Of a stretch of 64,000 nt of DNA, positions 20,235 through 27,907 are shown one piece after another. The stretch's first letter is position 1, and each line of letters starts with the position of its first letter. Source of the DNA: Caballeronia fortuita (GTDB lineage: Bacteria; Pseudomonadota; Gammaproteobacteria; Burkholderiales; Burkholderiaceae). The DNA is taken from the NCBI RefSeq assembly GCF_001544835.2, contig NZ_FCNX02000001.1, positions 62,001-126,000 on the forward strand, read 5' to 3'. Under the pieces are notes generated by a model. That model saw nothing but the letters and a program-made list of their open reading frames with translations, was not told where the DNA came from and searched no databases. A program made the translations under genes and the position numbers.

Positions 20235-20957
20235 TCAGAACGGCAAGACCGACAAGACGGGCGCGAGCAAGACCATCGCGACGCCCGCGATCATCATCGT
20301 CAGACTGGCAACCACGCCCTCTTCGCTCCCCAGTTCGCGCGCTTTCGCCGTGCCGACGCCATGCGCCGCTGCGCCGAACAGCGCGCCGCGCGCGAGCCGC
20401 GTGCGCAATGGCACGAGCGCGAGCACGATTTCACCGAAGAGCATGCCGCAGACGCCCGTCGCGATCACGAAGAGCGCGGTGAGGTCTTTCGGCGCGTTGA
20501 TCTTTTCGGAGACGGCGAGCGCGAACGGCGTCGAAACGGAACGCGTCGCAAGGCTGCGCTGCAGTTCCGGCGAAAGATGCAGCAGCTTCGCGAGCATCAG
20601 CGACCCGCCGACCGCCACCAGAATGCCGACCGTCACGCCGACGGAAAGCGAAATCCAGTGCCGCTTGATGAGGTCGCGGTATTCGTAGATCGGCACCGCG
20701 AACGCGACCGTCGCCGGGCCGAGCAGCCACATGAGCCAGCGCGTATCGGTGTAATAGACCGAGTACGGAATGCGCGCCGCCACGACGATGACCGCGAGCA
20801 CCGCCGGCACGGCCAGAAGCGGCGTGAGCCACGGCCGGCGATAGCGCGCATAGAGATGCTTCGCCGCGAAATACAGCGCGACGGTCAGTACGAAGCAGCC
20901 CGCCGCGATGAGGCGGGCGGCGTCGTCTTCGAGAAGAGAAGCGAAGAAGTGGTTCAT
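20235..20957 (-). CDS. lrgB: LrgB/CidB-family membrane protein
   Basis: 240 residues from the ATG at 20957, 16 bases after the lrgA stop. Several hydrophobic spans and the LrgB signatures SVSTPFALAVSEKI and ARGALFGAAAHGVGTAKA are present. The family works with LrgA/CidA in murein-hydrolase regulation, programmed lysis or organic-acid (pyruvate, glycolate) transport. The actual substrate here is unknown. It forms a two-gene operon with lrgA and is divergent from a LysR regulator. Confidence 0.9.
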   Translation of the reverse strand: MNHFFASLLEDDAARLIAAGCFVLTVALYFAAKHLYARYRRPWLTPLLAVPAVLAVIVVAARIPYSVYYTDTRWLMWLLGPATVAFAVPIYEYRDLIKRHWISLSVGVTVGILVAVGGSLMLAKLLHLSPELQRSLATRSVSTPFALAVSEKINAPKDLTALFVIATGVCGMLFGEIVLALVPLRTRLARGALFGAAAHGVGTAKARELGSEEGVVASLTMMIAGVAMVLLAPVLSVLPF

Positions 20958-20973
20958 ATCCGCTGGCTCGCGC

Positions 20974-21417
20974 TCAGGCGCGTGCCGCGTGACGCGCAAC
21001 GAGCACGCGGCGCAGCGCGATGCGGCGTTCGAGGCGCGCGGCCTGATCGACGGCGAACGCGACGGCCACCATCACCATCAGCGTTCCGCCGACGACTACC
21101 AGCGCGAGCCGCCAGCCGTCTTCCATGAAAAGGCCGCCGTACTGGACCGCCGCGACCGCCGCCGGGATGAAGAACAGCAGCATGTCGGAGAGCAGCCAGT
21201 CCGCGCCCGCCTTGACCCAGCGCGGCGCGATGCCGCCGCAGAACAGCAGCGCGAGCAACGCGACGAGGCCGATCACGCCGCCGGGCACCGGCAGCGACAG
21301 CTTGCGCGCGACAAAGTCCGCCACGATCCAGATTCCCGCGAGCCCGGCGGACTGCACCGCGACGCGCAGGAAGCGGGCGAAGGCGGACGGCGTTTTATTC
21401 GAAAGGGCGAAGGACAT
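20974..21417 (-). CDS. lrgA: LrgA/CidA-family holin-like membrane protein
   Basis: 147 residues with four hydrophobic segments. The family motif LPVPGGVIGLVALLALLF (about residues 42-59) and LLFFIPAAVAAVQY are typical of LrgA/CidA. It is encoded immediately upstream of lrgB and divergently from a LysR-type regulator, the usual cidR-like arrangement. Its N-terminus carries a short basic extension. Confidence 0.88.
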   Translation of the reverse strand: MSFALSNKTPSAFARFLRVAVQSAGLAGIWIVADFVARKLSLPVPGGVIGLVALLALLFCGGIAPRWVKAGADWLLSDMLLFFIPAAVAAVQYGGLFMEDGWRLALVVVGGTLMVMVAVAFAVDQAARLERRIALRRVLVARHAARA

Positions 21418-21519
21418 AGCGGACTCTTGGGCGGCGGAAGCGATTGATTAGGGTTATCCCGTAGTCGCAGTATATGGGCGCCCCTCGCATAAAAAAAATG
21501 ACTTAACCTTATCCGGATC

Positions 21520-21534
21520 ATTCCAAACTGGAAT
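21520..21534. promoter_or_regulatory. Candidate LysR-type operator (T-N11-A palindrome)
   Basis: The sequence ATTCCA-AAC-TGGAAT, a perfect 6-bp inverted repeat with T-N11-A geometry, lies in the lrgA-lysR divergent intergenic region, 12 bases before the LysR start codon. It is a plausible autoregulatory site. The assignment is based on symmetry and position only. Confidence 0.5.
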
Positions 21535-21546
21535 TCGGAGCCGACA

Positions 21547-22491
21547 ATGGAATTGCGCGCCCTGCGGTACTTCATCGAAGTGGTGAAGCAGAAGAGTTTT
21601 ACCGCTGCCGCCGAACACATGTTCGTGACGCAGCCGACCATCAGCAAGATGGTGAAGGCGCTGGAAGATGAAGTCGGCTCGCCGCTGCTTCTGCGCGAAG
21701 GCCGTCAAATGGTGCTGACGGACGCGGGACAGATCGTGTATCAGCGTGGCGTCGAGGTACTGGCGGCGCACGCGCGCCTGGAAGCGGAACTGAACGATCT
21801 AGGCACCTTCGGGCGCGGCACGCTGACGATCGGCATTCCGCCGATGGGCGGATCGCTCTTCACGCCCGCCATCGCCGCGTTCCGGCGCCGTTATCCGAAG
21901 GTCGAGCTGAAGCTGTTCGAACGCGGCTCGAAGGCAATCGAGGCCGCGCTCATCGACGGCGAGCTGGAACTCGGTGGCATCATGCAGCCGGTCGATACGG
22001 CGATGTTCGATGTCCTGCCCGTCAGCCGCCAGATTCTGTGGCTCGTCGCGCCGAAGGGCTCGCGCTGGGACGATGCCCGCGAAGTCGCGCTCACCGATCT
22101 CGCGGCCGAACCGTTCGTCTTTTACGGCGAGAGCCTTGCGCTGAACGATGTCGTGCTCAACGCGTGCCGCGAGGCGGGTTTCGCGCCGACGATCGTCGGG
22201 CGAAGCGGGCACTGGGATTTCATGGCGGCGCTCGTGCAGGCGGGCATCGGCATCGCGCTGCTGCCAGCGCCGTATTGCCGCCGTCTCGACGCCAACGCGT
22301 TCACCTGCCGTCCGGTCGTCGCGCCGGAGATTCACTGGGACATGGCGCTCGGCTGGCGGCGCAATGGTTATCTGTCGCACGCGGCGCGCGCGTGGATCGA
22401 AGTCGCGCGGGAAATGCTGCCCGCGAATCTCGATCAGGATTTCATGGCCGATGGCTTTCCGCGCGCGCGATTCGCCGAGCCAAAAAAATGA
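21547..22491 (+). CDS. LysR-family transcriptional regulator (CidR-like)
   Basis: 314 residues: an N-terminal winged helix-turn-helix (MELRALRYFIEVVKQKSFTAAAEHMFVTQPTISKMVKALE split over residues 1-40), then a substrate-binding effector domain with TIGIPPMGGSLFTPAIAAFRRRYP near residue 93. It is divergently transcribed from lrgAB, which makes those genes its likely target, as in CidR systems that sense carbon-metabolism signals. The ligand is not predictable. It ends in a strong terminator. Confidence 0.9.
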   Translation: MELRALRYFIEVVKQKSFTAAAEHMFVTQPTISKMVKALEDEVGSPLLLREGRQMVLTDAGQIVYQRGVEVLAAHARLEAELNDLGTFGRGTLTIGIPPMGGSLFTPAIAAFRRRYPKVELKLFERGSKAIEAALIDGELELGGIMQPVDTAMFDVLPVSRQILWLVAPKGSRWDDAREVALTDLAAEPFVFYGESLALNDVVLNACREAGFAPTIVGRSGHWDFMAALVQAGIGIALLPAPYCRRLDANAFTCRPVVAPEIHWDMALGWRRNGYLSHAARAWIEVAREMLPANLDQDFMADGFPRARFAEPKK

Positions 22492-22493
22492 AA

Positions 22494-22531
22494 CGCGCCG
22501 GCCCGCATTGAGCGGGCCGGCGCGGTTTTTT
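22494..22531. terminator. Strong bidirectional intrinsic terminator
   Basis: A 13-bp perfect GC-rich stem (CGCGCCGGCCCGC / GCGGGCCGGCGCG) with a 5-base loop, followed by a T-run on the + strand. An A-run (CAAAAAAATGAAA) on the left gives T's on the - strand. It lies between the convergent LysR and DUF937-OmpA genes. Confidence 0.92.
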
Positions 22532-22559
22532 CCAAGCAACTTCCGGGTGCCGGTCCGAA

Positions 22560-24212
22560 TCAGCCGATTTCCTTGAACTCGATCCGGCGATTTGCCGCGC
22601 GGCCTTCGCGCGTGGCGTTGTCGGCGATCGGATGGGCATCGCCGAAACCTTCCGCCGTCAGCGTATCCGCCGGGACGCCATGCTGGATCAGATACGAGCG
22701 CACGGCCCGCGCGCGCTTTTCCGACAAGCGCTGATTCACCGCCGGATCGCCCGAACTATCCGTGTAACCGCCGATCTGCAGCTTGATCGGCTGGCCGGCA
22801 GCGTCGCAATCCATCAGCGCCTTCACGGATTCGGCGAGATTGTCCAGCGCCGCGCGCGGCAGTGTGTCCGACGCAAAACCGAAGGTGACCGGCCGCAGAT
22901 TCATTTTTTTTGCGGCGTCGGCGGCGGCGCAACTCGCGGCGGCTTGCGCGTCCGAGGCGGCGAGCGCCTTCGCGGCGGTCGTGTCGATCGCGCCGATTGT
23001 CCAGCCCTCGCCGAAGAATGCCTTCAGCTTGCCCAGCCAGCCGAGCGACGGATCGCCCGCGCGGCCGTCCAGCTCGATCTTGTCGCCCGCGACGCGCACC
23101 TGCGCGCCCGGCAGCGCCATGACCGGCAGCAAGCCGTCGAGCCTGGCGATCCAGGCGGCGGGTTTCGTGTCCGGATCGACCGCGATATTCGCCTTGAACT
23201 TGTCCGCGCCGAGCTTCGCGCCGAGCGTGTCGATCAGTTGGCGGCGCTCGTCGTCGCTGTTGACCGTCGCGGTCAGCGTCGGTACGCCGTTTGCGTCGAC
23301 AGTAAAGGACATCGTCGCGTCCTTGCCGGGCTGCGCAGCGGGCGCGGATGACTGGTCGGCTGCTGCCGCCGTGGATGCATCGGCTGAATCGGACGCGGCG
23401 TCCGGCTTCGCGGCCGGCGCCGCTTCCTGCTCCGAGTTCTGCGTCGAGCAACCGCGTCCGATCAGCACCGCGAGCAGCGCGAGCGCGGCGGCGAGCGCGA
23501 TCCACCACCACTTCTTCTTGCGGGCGCTTTCCTTCGTGGGCTGCTCCGGCACGGCGGCGGGCGCGTCCGACGGCTGCGAGAACGCCGCCGCTTCGTGCGT
23601 CGCGGGATGGTCGAGATGCGACGACACCGCCTTCAGCCGCGATGCGACGCCCGCGAGGAACGCGCCGACCGAGCCGAGCCCGAGCGCCTGCGCGAATGCG
23701 TCGGTCATGTTCGCGCGCACGATCGGCAACTGATGTCCGAGCAGCGTCGGAAGCTGGCCGGGATTGCCGTTGTGCTGCGTGAGATAGCGCTTCAGCACGC
23801 CGAAGAGCGTCGCGCCGACGACGCCGGTCAGCGTGCGCGTGGCGCTCGCCGCGACGCCCGTGTATTCGGCGATGCGCTCGGCGAGCACGTTGAGGCTGTC
23901 GCGGGAGGCGATCGCCGCGTCGGCGTTCGCGCCGGTATCGACGAGCGTCTTGAATCCATCGTCCTGGACGACGGAATGCGGCAGTTCTTCGGCAATCAGC
24001 GCGTTCGTCGCGGGCGACATGATCGCCGCGAAAAGATTGCGCGCGCCTTCCAGCGACGACGCCTTGTTCATCATCGCGCCGATGAGCGCCGGCCCGCACA
24101 GGGATACCACGCGCTTCGCCGGCTCCGGCGCGCAGCCGATGCGCCCCGCGATGTGCTGCAACACGCTTTCTGTCAAAGCGCCCTGGACAAGTTGATTGAG
24201 GTTGATGCTCAT
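22560..24212 (-). CDS. DUF937 - transmembrane - OmpA fusion protein
   Basis: 550 residues. Residues ~1-200 resemble DUF937/YidB-like proteins (CGPALIGAMMNKASS, TLLGHQLPIVRANMTDAFAQ). One membrane span lies around residues 235-257 (KKKWWWIALAAALALLAVLIG), followed by an acidic, Ala-rich linker. A BON-like region comes next, and a C-terminal OmpA peptidoglycan-binding domain with GGYTDSSGD and NQRLSEKRARAVRSYL, including the Asp and Arg that contact diaminopimelate. It probably anchors the inner membrane to peptidoglycan while presenting a cytoplasmic DUF937 domain. Function is unknown. Confidence 0.8.
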   Translation of the reverse strand: MSINLNQLVQGALTESVLQHIAGRIGCAPEPAKRVVSLCGPALIGAMMNKASSLEGARNLFAAIMSPATNALIAEELPHSVVQDDGFKTLVDTGANADAAIASRDSLNVLAERIAEYTGVAASATRTLTGVVGATLFGVLKRYLTQHNGNPGQLPTLLGHQLPIVRANMTDAFAQALGLGSVGAFLAGVASRLKAVSSHLDHPATHEAAAFSQPSDAPAAVPEQPTKESARKKKWWWIALAAALALLAVLIGRGCSTQNSEQEAAPAAKPDAASDSADASTAAAADQSSAPAAQPGKDATMSFTVDANGVPTLTATVNSDDERRQLIDTLGAKLGADKFKANIAVDPDTKPAAWIARLDGLLPVMALPGAQVRVAGDKIELDGRAGDPSLGWLGKLKAFFGEGWTIGAIDTTAAKALAASDAQAAASCAAADAAKKMNLRPVTFGFASDTLPRAALDNLAESVKALMDCDAAGQPIKLQIGGYTDSSGDPAVNQRLSEKRARAVRSYLIQHGVPADTLTAEGFGDAHPIADNATREGRAANRRIEFKEIG

Positions 24213-24533
24213 TGAGAATGCTTCCGTGAAAGGCGTTACTGCGTCAGCCGGAATTAGGCGAGCCGATTATAGGTTCGGGCTCCTGCGCGTCATTGGGGTG
24301 GGATTAACAATCGGATTAGTCTCAGGAAGGCAAATTTCGGCGCATGCATCGGAAAGTGATGCCCGAATCCGATAAGAACGATGCCTCTACGCGCCCGCCG
24401 AACGCGCGGCCTATGATTCTTGAATTCGAGATGGCGTCCGGCCAGCCGATATATCCGAAACCGGCTGTTGCGTGCGCCCGACAGTGAAGTTCCACCGCGC
24501 GGCCGTTCGCGCGCGCAAAGAAGGAGACCGACG
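24213..24533. other. Divergent intergenic region between the OmpA-fusion and aidB genes
   Basis: No gene is supported in these ~320 bases. A perfect TATAAT on the - strand (24266-24271), with a partial -35 (ATGACG) 16 bases upstream, is a plausible promoter for the DUF937-OmpA gene. The aidB side carries an AAGGAG ribosome-binding site near 24520 but no promoter I can defend. Confidence 0.45.
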
Positions 24534-26231
24534 ATGTCCGATGCCGCCGATCGCCCGTTCGGGCAGACACACGACGTTACGAATCAGGTGCCGCCGCTCG
24601 TCGGTTATGACGCTTTCGCTTTCGATCCGGCTCTCGTCGCCGCTGTCGGGCGCGAGGGCGCGCAATGGCACGCCGAAACGCTTTCGCGCGACGCGATGGC
24701 GCTCACGCAGCCCGATGTCGTCGCGCTCGCCGATCTCGCCAACCGCCACGCGCCGGAACTCGCGACGCACGATGCGCGTGGCGAGCGCATCGACGCCGTC
24801 GAGTTTCATCCGGCTTGGCACGAACTCCTGCGGCGTCTGCGGCACGAAGGTCTGCACGCGATGCCGTTCGAGCCGTCGGCGCGTGCGGGGTCGATGGCCG
24901 CGCGCTGCGCCGGCTACTATCTGCACGGCCAGCTCGAATCGGGCTCGCTGTGTCCTGTCACGATGACGTTCGCGAGCATTCCGGTGCTGCGCAACGAGCC
25001 TGACCTGTTCGCGCGCGTGTCGCATGCGCTGCTTTCGCGCGCGCACGATCCGCGAGACATTCCGCTCGAGGCCGGCAAGCATTCGATGATGATCGGCATG
25101 GGCATGACCGAGAAACAGGGCGGCTCCGACGTGCGCAGCAACCGCACGCGCGCCCACGCCCTCGGCGCGGCGGGACGCGGCCGGGCGTATCGGCTGGTCG
25201 GTCACAAATGGTTCTTTTCCGCGCCGCAATGCGACGCGCATCTCGTGCTCGCCCGCACCGCCGACGAAGGCGGCCTGTCGTGCTTCTATGTGCCGCGTTT
25301 CGCGCCGGACGGACGCAAGAACGCGGTTCAGATTCAGCGCCTGAAGGACAAGCTCGGCAATCGCTCGAACGCGAGCAGCGAAGTCGAGTTCTTCGATGCT
25401 TACGGCGTGATGATCGGCGACGAGGGGCGCGGCGTGCCGACGATCATCGAAATGGCGAACTTCACGCGGCTCGACTGCGTGATCGGCAGCGCGGCGCTGA
25501 TGCGCGCGGCGCTCGTCCAGGCGATCCATCACGCGCGGCATCGCAGCGCGTTCGGCGCGCACCTCGTCGATCAGCCGCTGATGCGCAACGTGCTCGCCGA
25601 TCTCGCGCTCGAATCCGAAGCGGCGACGGTCCTCTTCATGCGGCTCGCGGGCGCGTTCGAGCAGAGCGAGGCGGCGGGCGGCCCGCTCGCCGAGCGCGCG
25701 TGGCGGCGCATCGTCACGCCGGCGGCGAAGTTCTGGGTGTGCAAGCGCGCGCTCGAATTCACCGGCGAGGCGATGGAAGTCTGGGGCGGCAACGGCTATG
25801 TCGAAACCGGGCCGATGGCGCGTTTCTATCGAGAGGCGCCCGTCAATTCGATCTGGGAAGGCTCGGGCAACGTGATGTGTCTCGATGTGCTGCGCGCGTT
25901 CGAGCGCGAGCGGGACGCCGCGCACGCGCTCATCGATGATTGGAAGACGACGGCGCACGCGCATCCGGCGCTGGCCGCCGCGTTGTCGTCGCTGATTGCG
26001 ATGCTGATGGACGATCCGCCGAGGCGGGAAGCGTCGGCGCGGCGCATTGCGCAGCAACTGGCGCTGTGCGCGCAAGGCGTGCTGCTGGCGAGGCACGCAC
26101 CGCAGGATGTCGCCGATGCGTTCATCGACTCGAGGCTGGGCGATGCGCGCGGGGAAACGGGGCGGGTGTTTGGCACGCTGCCGGCGCGCTTCGATCACGG
26201 GGCGATCGTTGGGCGGGCGTTTGGTGCTTAG
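24534..26231 (+). CDS. aidB: AidB-like acyl-CoA dehydrogenase
   Basis: 565 residues from the ATG at 24534, 8 bases after an AAGGAG site. AidB-type acyl-CoA dehydrogenase signatures are clear: GMGMTEKQGGSDVRSNRTRA (split), HKWFFSAPQCDAHLVLART, and WEGSGNVMCLDVLR near residue 443. Length (~540-565) and the long C-terminal helical domain separate AidB from ordinary ~380-residue acyl-CoA dehydrogenases. In E. coli AidB is an FAD protein of the Ada alkylation response that binds DNA. No ada or alkB is nearby, so regulation here is unclear. Confidence 0.85.
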   Translation: MSDAADRPFGQTHDVTNQVPPLVGYDAFAFDPALVAAVGREGAQWHAETLSRDAMALTQPDVVALADLANRHAPELATHDARGERIDAVEFHPAWHELLRRLRHEGLHAMPFEPSARAGSMAARCAGYYLHGQLESGSLCPVTMTFASIPVLRNEPDLFARVSHALLSRAHDPRDIPLEAGKHSMMIGMGMTEKQGGSDVRSNRTRAHALGAAGRGRAYRLVGHKWFFSAPQCDAHLVLARTADEGGLSCFYVPRFAPDGRKNAVQIQRLKDKLGNRSNASSEVEFFDAYGVMIGDEGRGVPTIIEMANFTRLDCVIGSAALMRAALVQAIHHARHRSAFGAHLVDQPLMRNVLADLALESEAATVLFMRLAGAFEQSEAAGGPLAERAWRRIVTPAAKFWVCKRALEFTGEAMEVWGGNGYVETGPMARFYREAPVNSIWEGSGNVMCLDVLRAFERERDAAHALIDDWKTTAHAHPALAAALSSLIAMLMDDPPRREASARRIAQQLALCAQGVLLARHAPQDVADAFIDSRLGDARGETGRVFGTLPARFDHGAIVGRAFGA

Positions 26232-26288
26232 CGCGTTTGCGTTTTTTCTATGGATGGCCTGATTCTATGGATGGCCTGATTTCGTGTC
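26232..26288. repeat. 17-bp direct duplication next to the palindromic element
   Basis: Two back-to-back copies of TTCTATGGATGGCCTGA occupy 26246-26279, between the aidB stop and the left end of the large inverted repeat. It may be a slippage product or part of the element boundary. Confidence 0.7.
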
Positions 26289-26850
26289 GGTCTATTAGCA
26301 CTGCCCCTGTGCGGGGCGGCACCTACTTTCTTTGCTGCTGCAAAGAAAGTAGGCAAAGAAAGCAGCTTTTCAGGCCCACGGTCACACGCAGTTTGGGTAG
26401 TACTCTCGTCCCAGGCGGCACTCGCCTAAGTGTCGCCCTCGAAGGCCCAACCGGGCTTGGATCGCGCACGGTCTGCCGCCCGGCACTGTCTAGCGCGCTG
26501 GTCCAGCGCGAAAGAGCATCGGCACAGCGCTACGCGCTGCCGTCGGGTATGCGAGGGAAACCATCGAAGAACAAGCGCACGCGCACCCGATTGACCCATC
26601 GGCCGCGAAGCGGGCTGGAGCTATTTGGTGCTGAACCCGCGCGCGAAACGGACTAGCGAGTCAGACCGTGCGCGAGCCAAGCACGCTTAGGTGTTTGAGG
26701 GCACTCGTTAGGCGAGTGCCACGGTGAACGAGAGGACTACCCAAATTGCGTGTGACCGCGGGCGTAACAGAAGCTGCTTTCTTTGGTTACTTTCTTTGCA
26801 GCAGCAAAGAAAGTGACTGCCGCCCCGCACAGGGGCAGTGCTAATAGACC
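26289..26850. repeat. Large near-palindromic intergenic repeat element (562 bp)
   Basis: The outer 32 bases (start GGTCTATTAGCACTGCC) recur exactly, inverted, at 26819-26850. The inverted match continues with roughly 80% identity for about 200 bases on each side (26289-~26490 and ~26650-26850), leaving a ~160-base unpaired centre. Each arm contains its own hairpin: 26322-26353 is a perfect 14-bp stem CCTACTTTCTTTGC with loop TGCT, and 26786-26816 is its counterpart. Short frames reading GTYFLCCCKES occur in both directions but look spurious. It lies between the convergent aidB and ycgR genes. No transposase is present. It is probably a dispersed, non-autonomous repeat; copy number needs a genome search. 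Confidence 0.8.
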
Positions 26851-26867
26851 AATAACAAAACGGGATC

Positions 26868-26900
<33 letters not shown>

Positions 26901-26910
26901 AACAAAACAC

Positions 26911-27681
26911 CTACTTAACCAAAGACCGCCGCTTCATCTCCAACTGCGTGATCAACCGCTGAAGCGTATTCTCCGCCGACCCCGGCATGGAAACAAACTT
27001 GAACCCGATGGTATATCGACGATCCCCTTTCGCCGTCGTCGATTCCCGATGCGAAACCAGCTTCATATCCACCGTAACGCGTCCATTCGCGCTGAAATGC
27101 AGCTCGGCATCCTGCAACACGATGCCCATCTCCAGATCCGCGACGCGCTCGTCCGTCGTGCGCAACGCCACGCCGCCCAGCGACAGATCATGCACCTCGA
27201 AACGGAAGCGCTCGCCATCCGGCAACGTGCCCGTGCAAATGTACGGATCGAGCACCGGCGCCTCGACGCGGAAATACTCGCGCCGCTGCATGTAATACAG
27301 CACCGGCGGAAACTCGATCTCGAACGCAGGACGTCCGTCGAACATCGTCTCGCGCGCGCCCGGCGTCGTGAACTCGACGCGCACTCCATCCGGCGACGCA
27401 TTGAAAATCAGCTTCTGCGACGCAAGCACGCCGCGATTCTGATGCTCGAGGCCGCCCCAGTCGATCGTGAACCGATGCGCGGTCACATCCACATCCAGCA
27501 AGCGCGTGACGATCTGACCGTCGCCGTATTGCGCCGTCAGAAAGTCGCCGCGATTGGCGAGATTGCGTAGTGCCACGCCGATTTCGAGCGGATTGCGCCG
27601 GCCGAAATCCACGATGGGCGCGATGTCCTCGTCGGCAACGTCATGCATGTGATTGGTGTTCATGGTGCTAGCCGTGTTCAT
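26911..27681 (-). CDS. ycgR: YcgR-like c-di-GMP-responsive flagellar brake protein
   Basis: About 256 residues from the ATG at 27681; an ATG at 27663 is an alternative. An N-terminal YcgR domain (RNPLEIGVALRNLANRGDFL) is followed by a PilZ domain with the c-di-GMP motifs QRREYFRV and DLSLGG (about residues 130-165). The protein binds c-di-GMP and slows or biases the flagellar motor. It lies next to flgJ and is preceded by a near-perfect FliA promoter, so it should be a late flagellar gene. A membrane diguanylate cyclase is also encoded in this window. Confidence 0.9.
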   Translation of the reverse strand: MNTASTMNTNHMHDVADEDIAPIVDFGRRNPLEIGVALRNLANRGDFLTAQYGDGQIVTRLLDVDVTAHRFTIDWGGLEHQNRGVLASQKLIFNASPDGVRVEFTTPGARETMFDGRPAFEIEFPPVLYYMQRREYFRVEAPVLDPYICTGTLPDGERFRFEVHDLSLGGVALRTTDERVADLEMGIVLQDAELHFSANGRVTVDMKLVSHRESTTAKGDRRYTIGFKFVSMPGSAENTLQRLITQLEMKRRSLVK

Positions 27682-27761
27682 TGTGCTCGCGCGCCGCTCG
27701 TGTCCCCGAATCGTCACGCGTCGCCCCAGACCTCACCGGTCCGGAACTCCGATTATTCAGG

Positions 27762-27788
27762 TTAGCGGCATACATCTTCGAAAGTTTA
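27762..27788 (-). promoter_or_regulatory. Sigma-28 (FliA) promoter for ycgR
   Basis: On the - strand TAAACTTT is followed by 11 bases and GCCGCTAA. The consensus is TAAAGTTT-N11-GCCGATAA, so only two positions differ and spacing is exact. Predicted transcription start is about 75 bases upstream of the ycgR ATG. Confidence 0.85.
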
Positions 27789-27907
27789 GGGTCGCCCGCC
27801 GCGAAATGTATGTGGTGCGCCGTCCCTACGAACGTAAAACGTTTGCGAGTCGCAAAAGATCCGAACATACGCCATTTTTTGCACACCCAAACACGCGCGC
27901 GCGGGCG

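Noticed and set aside
24411-26198. A 595-codon - strand frame opposite aidB
   Set aside because: AidB motifs are on the + strand, and the opposite frame is Arg/His-rich shadow.
26281-26655. Small proteins reading GTYFLCCCKES inside the palindromic element
   Set aside because: The same peptide arises from both inverted arms; it follows from the repeat sequence and has no start signals.
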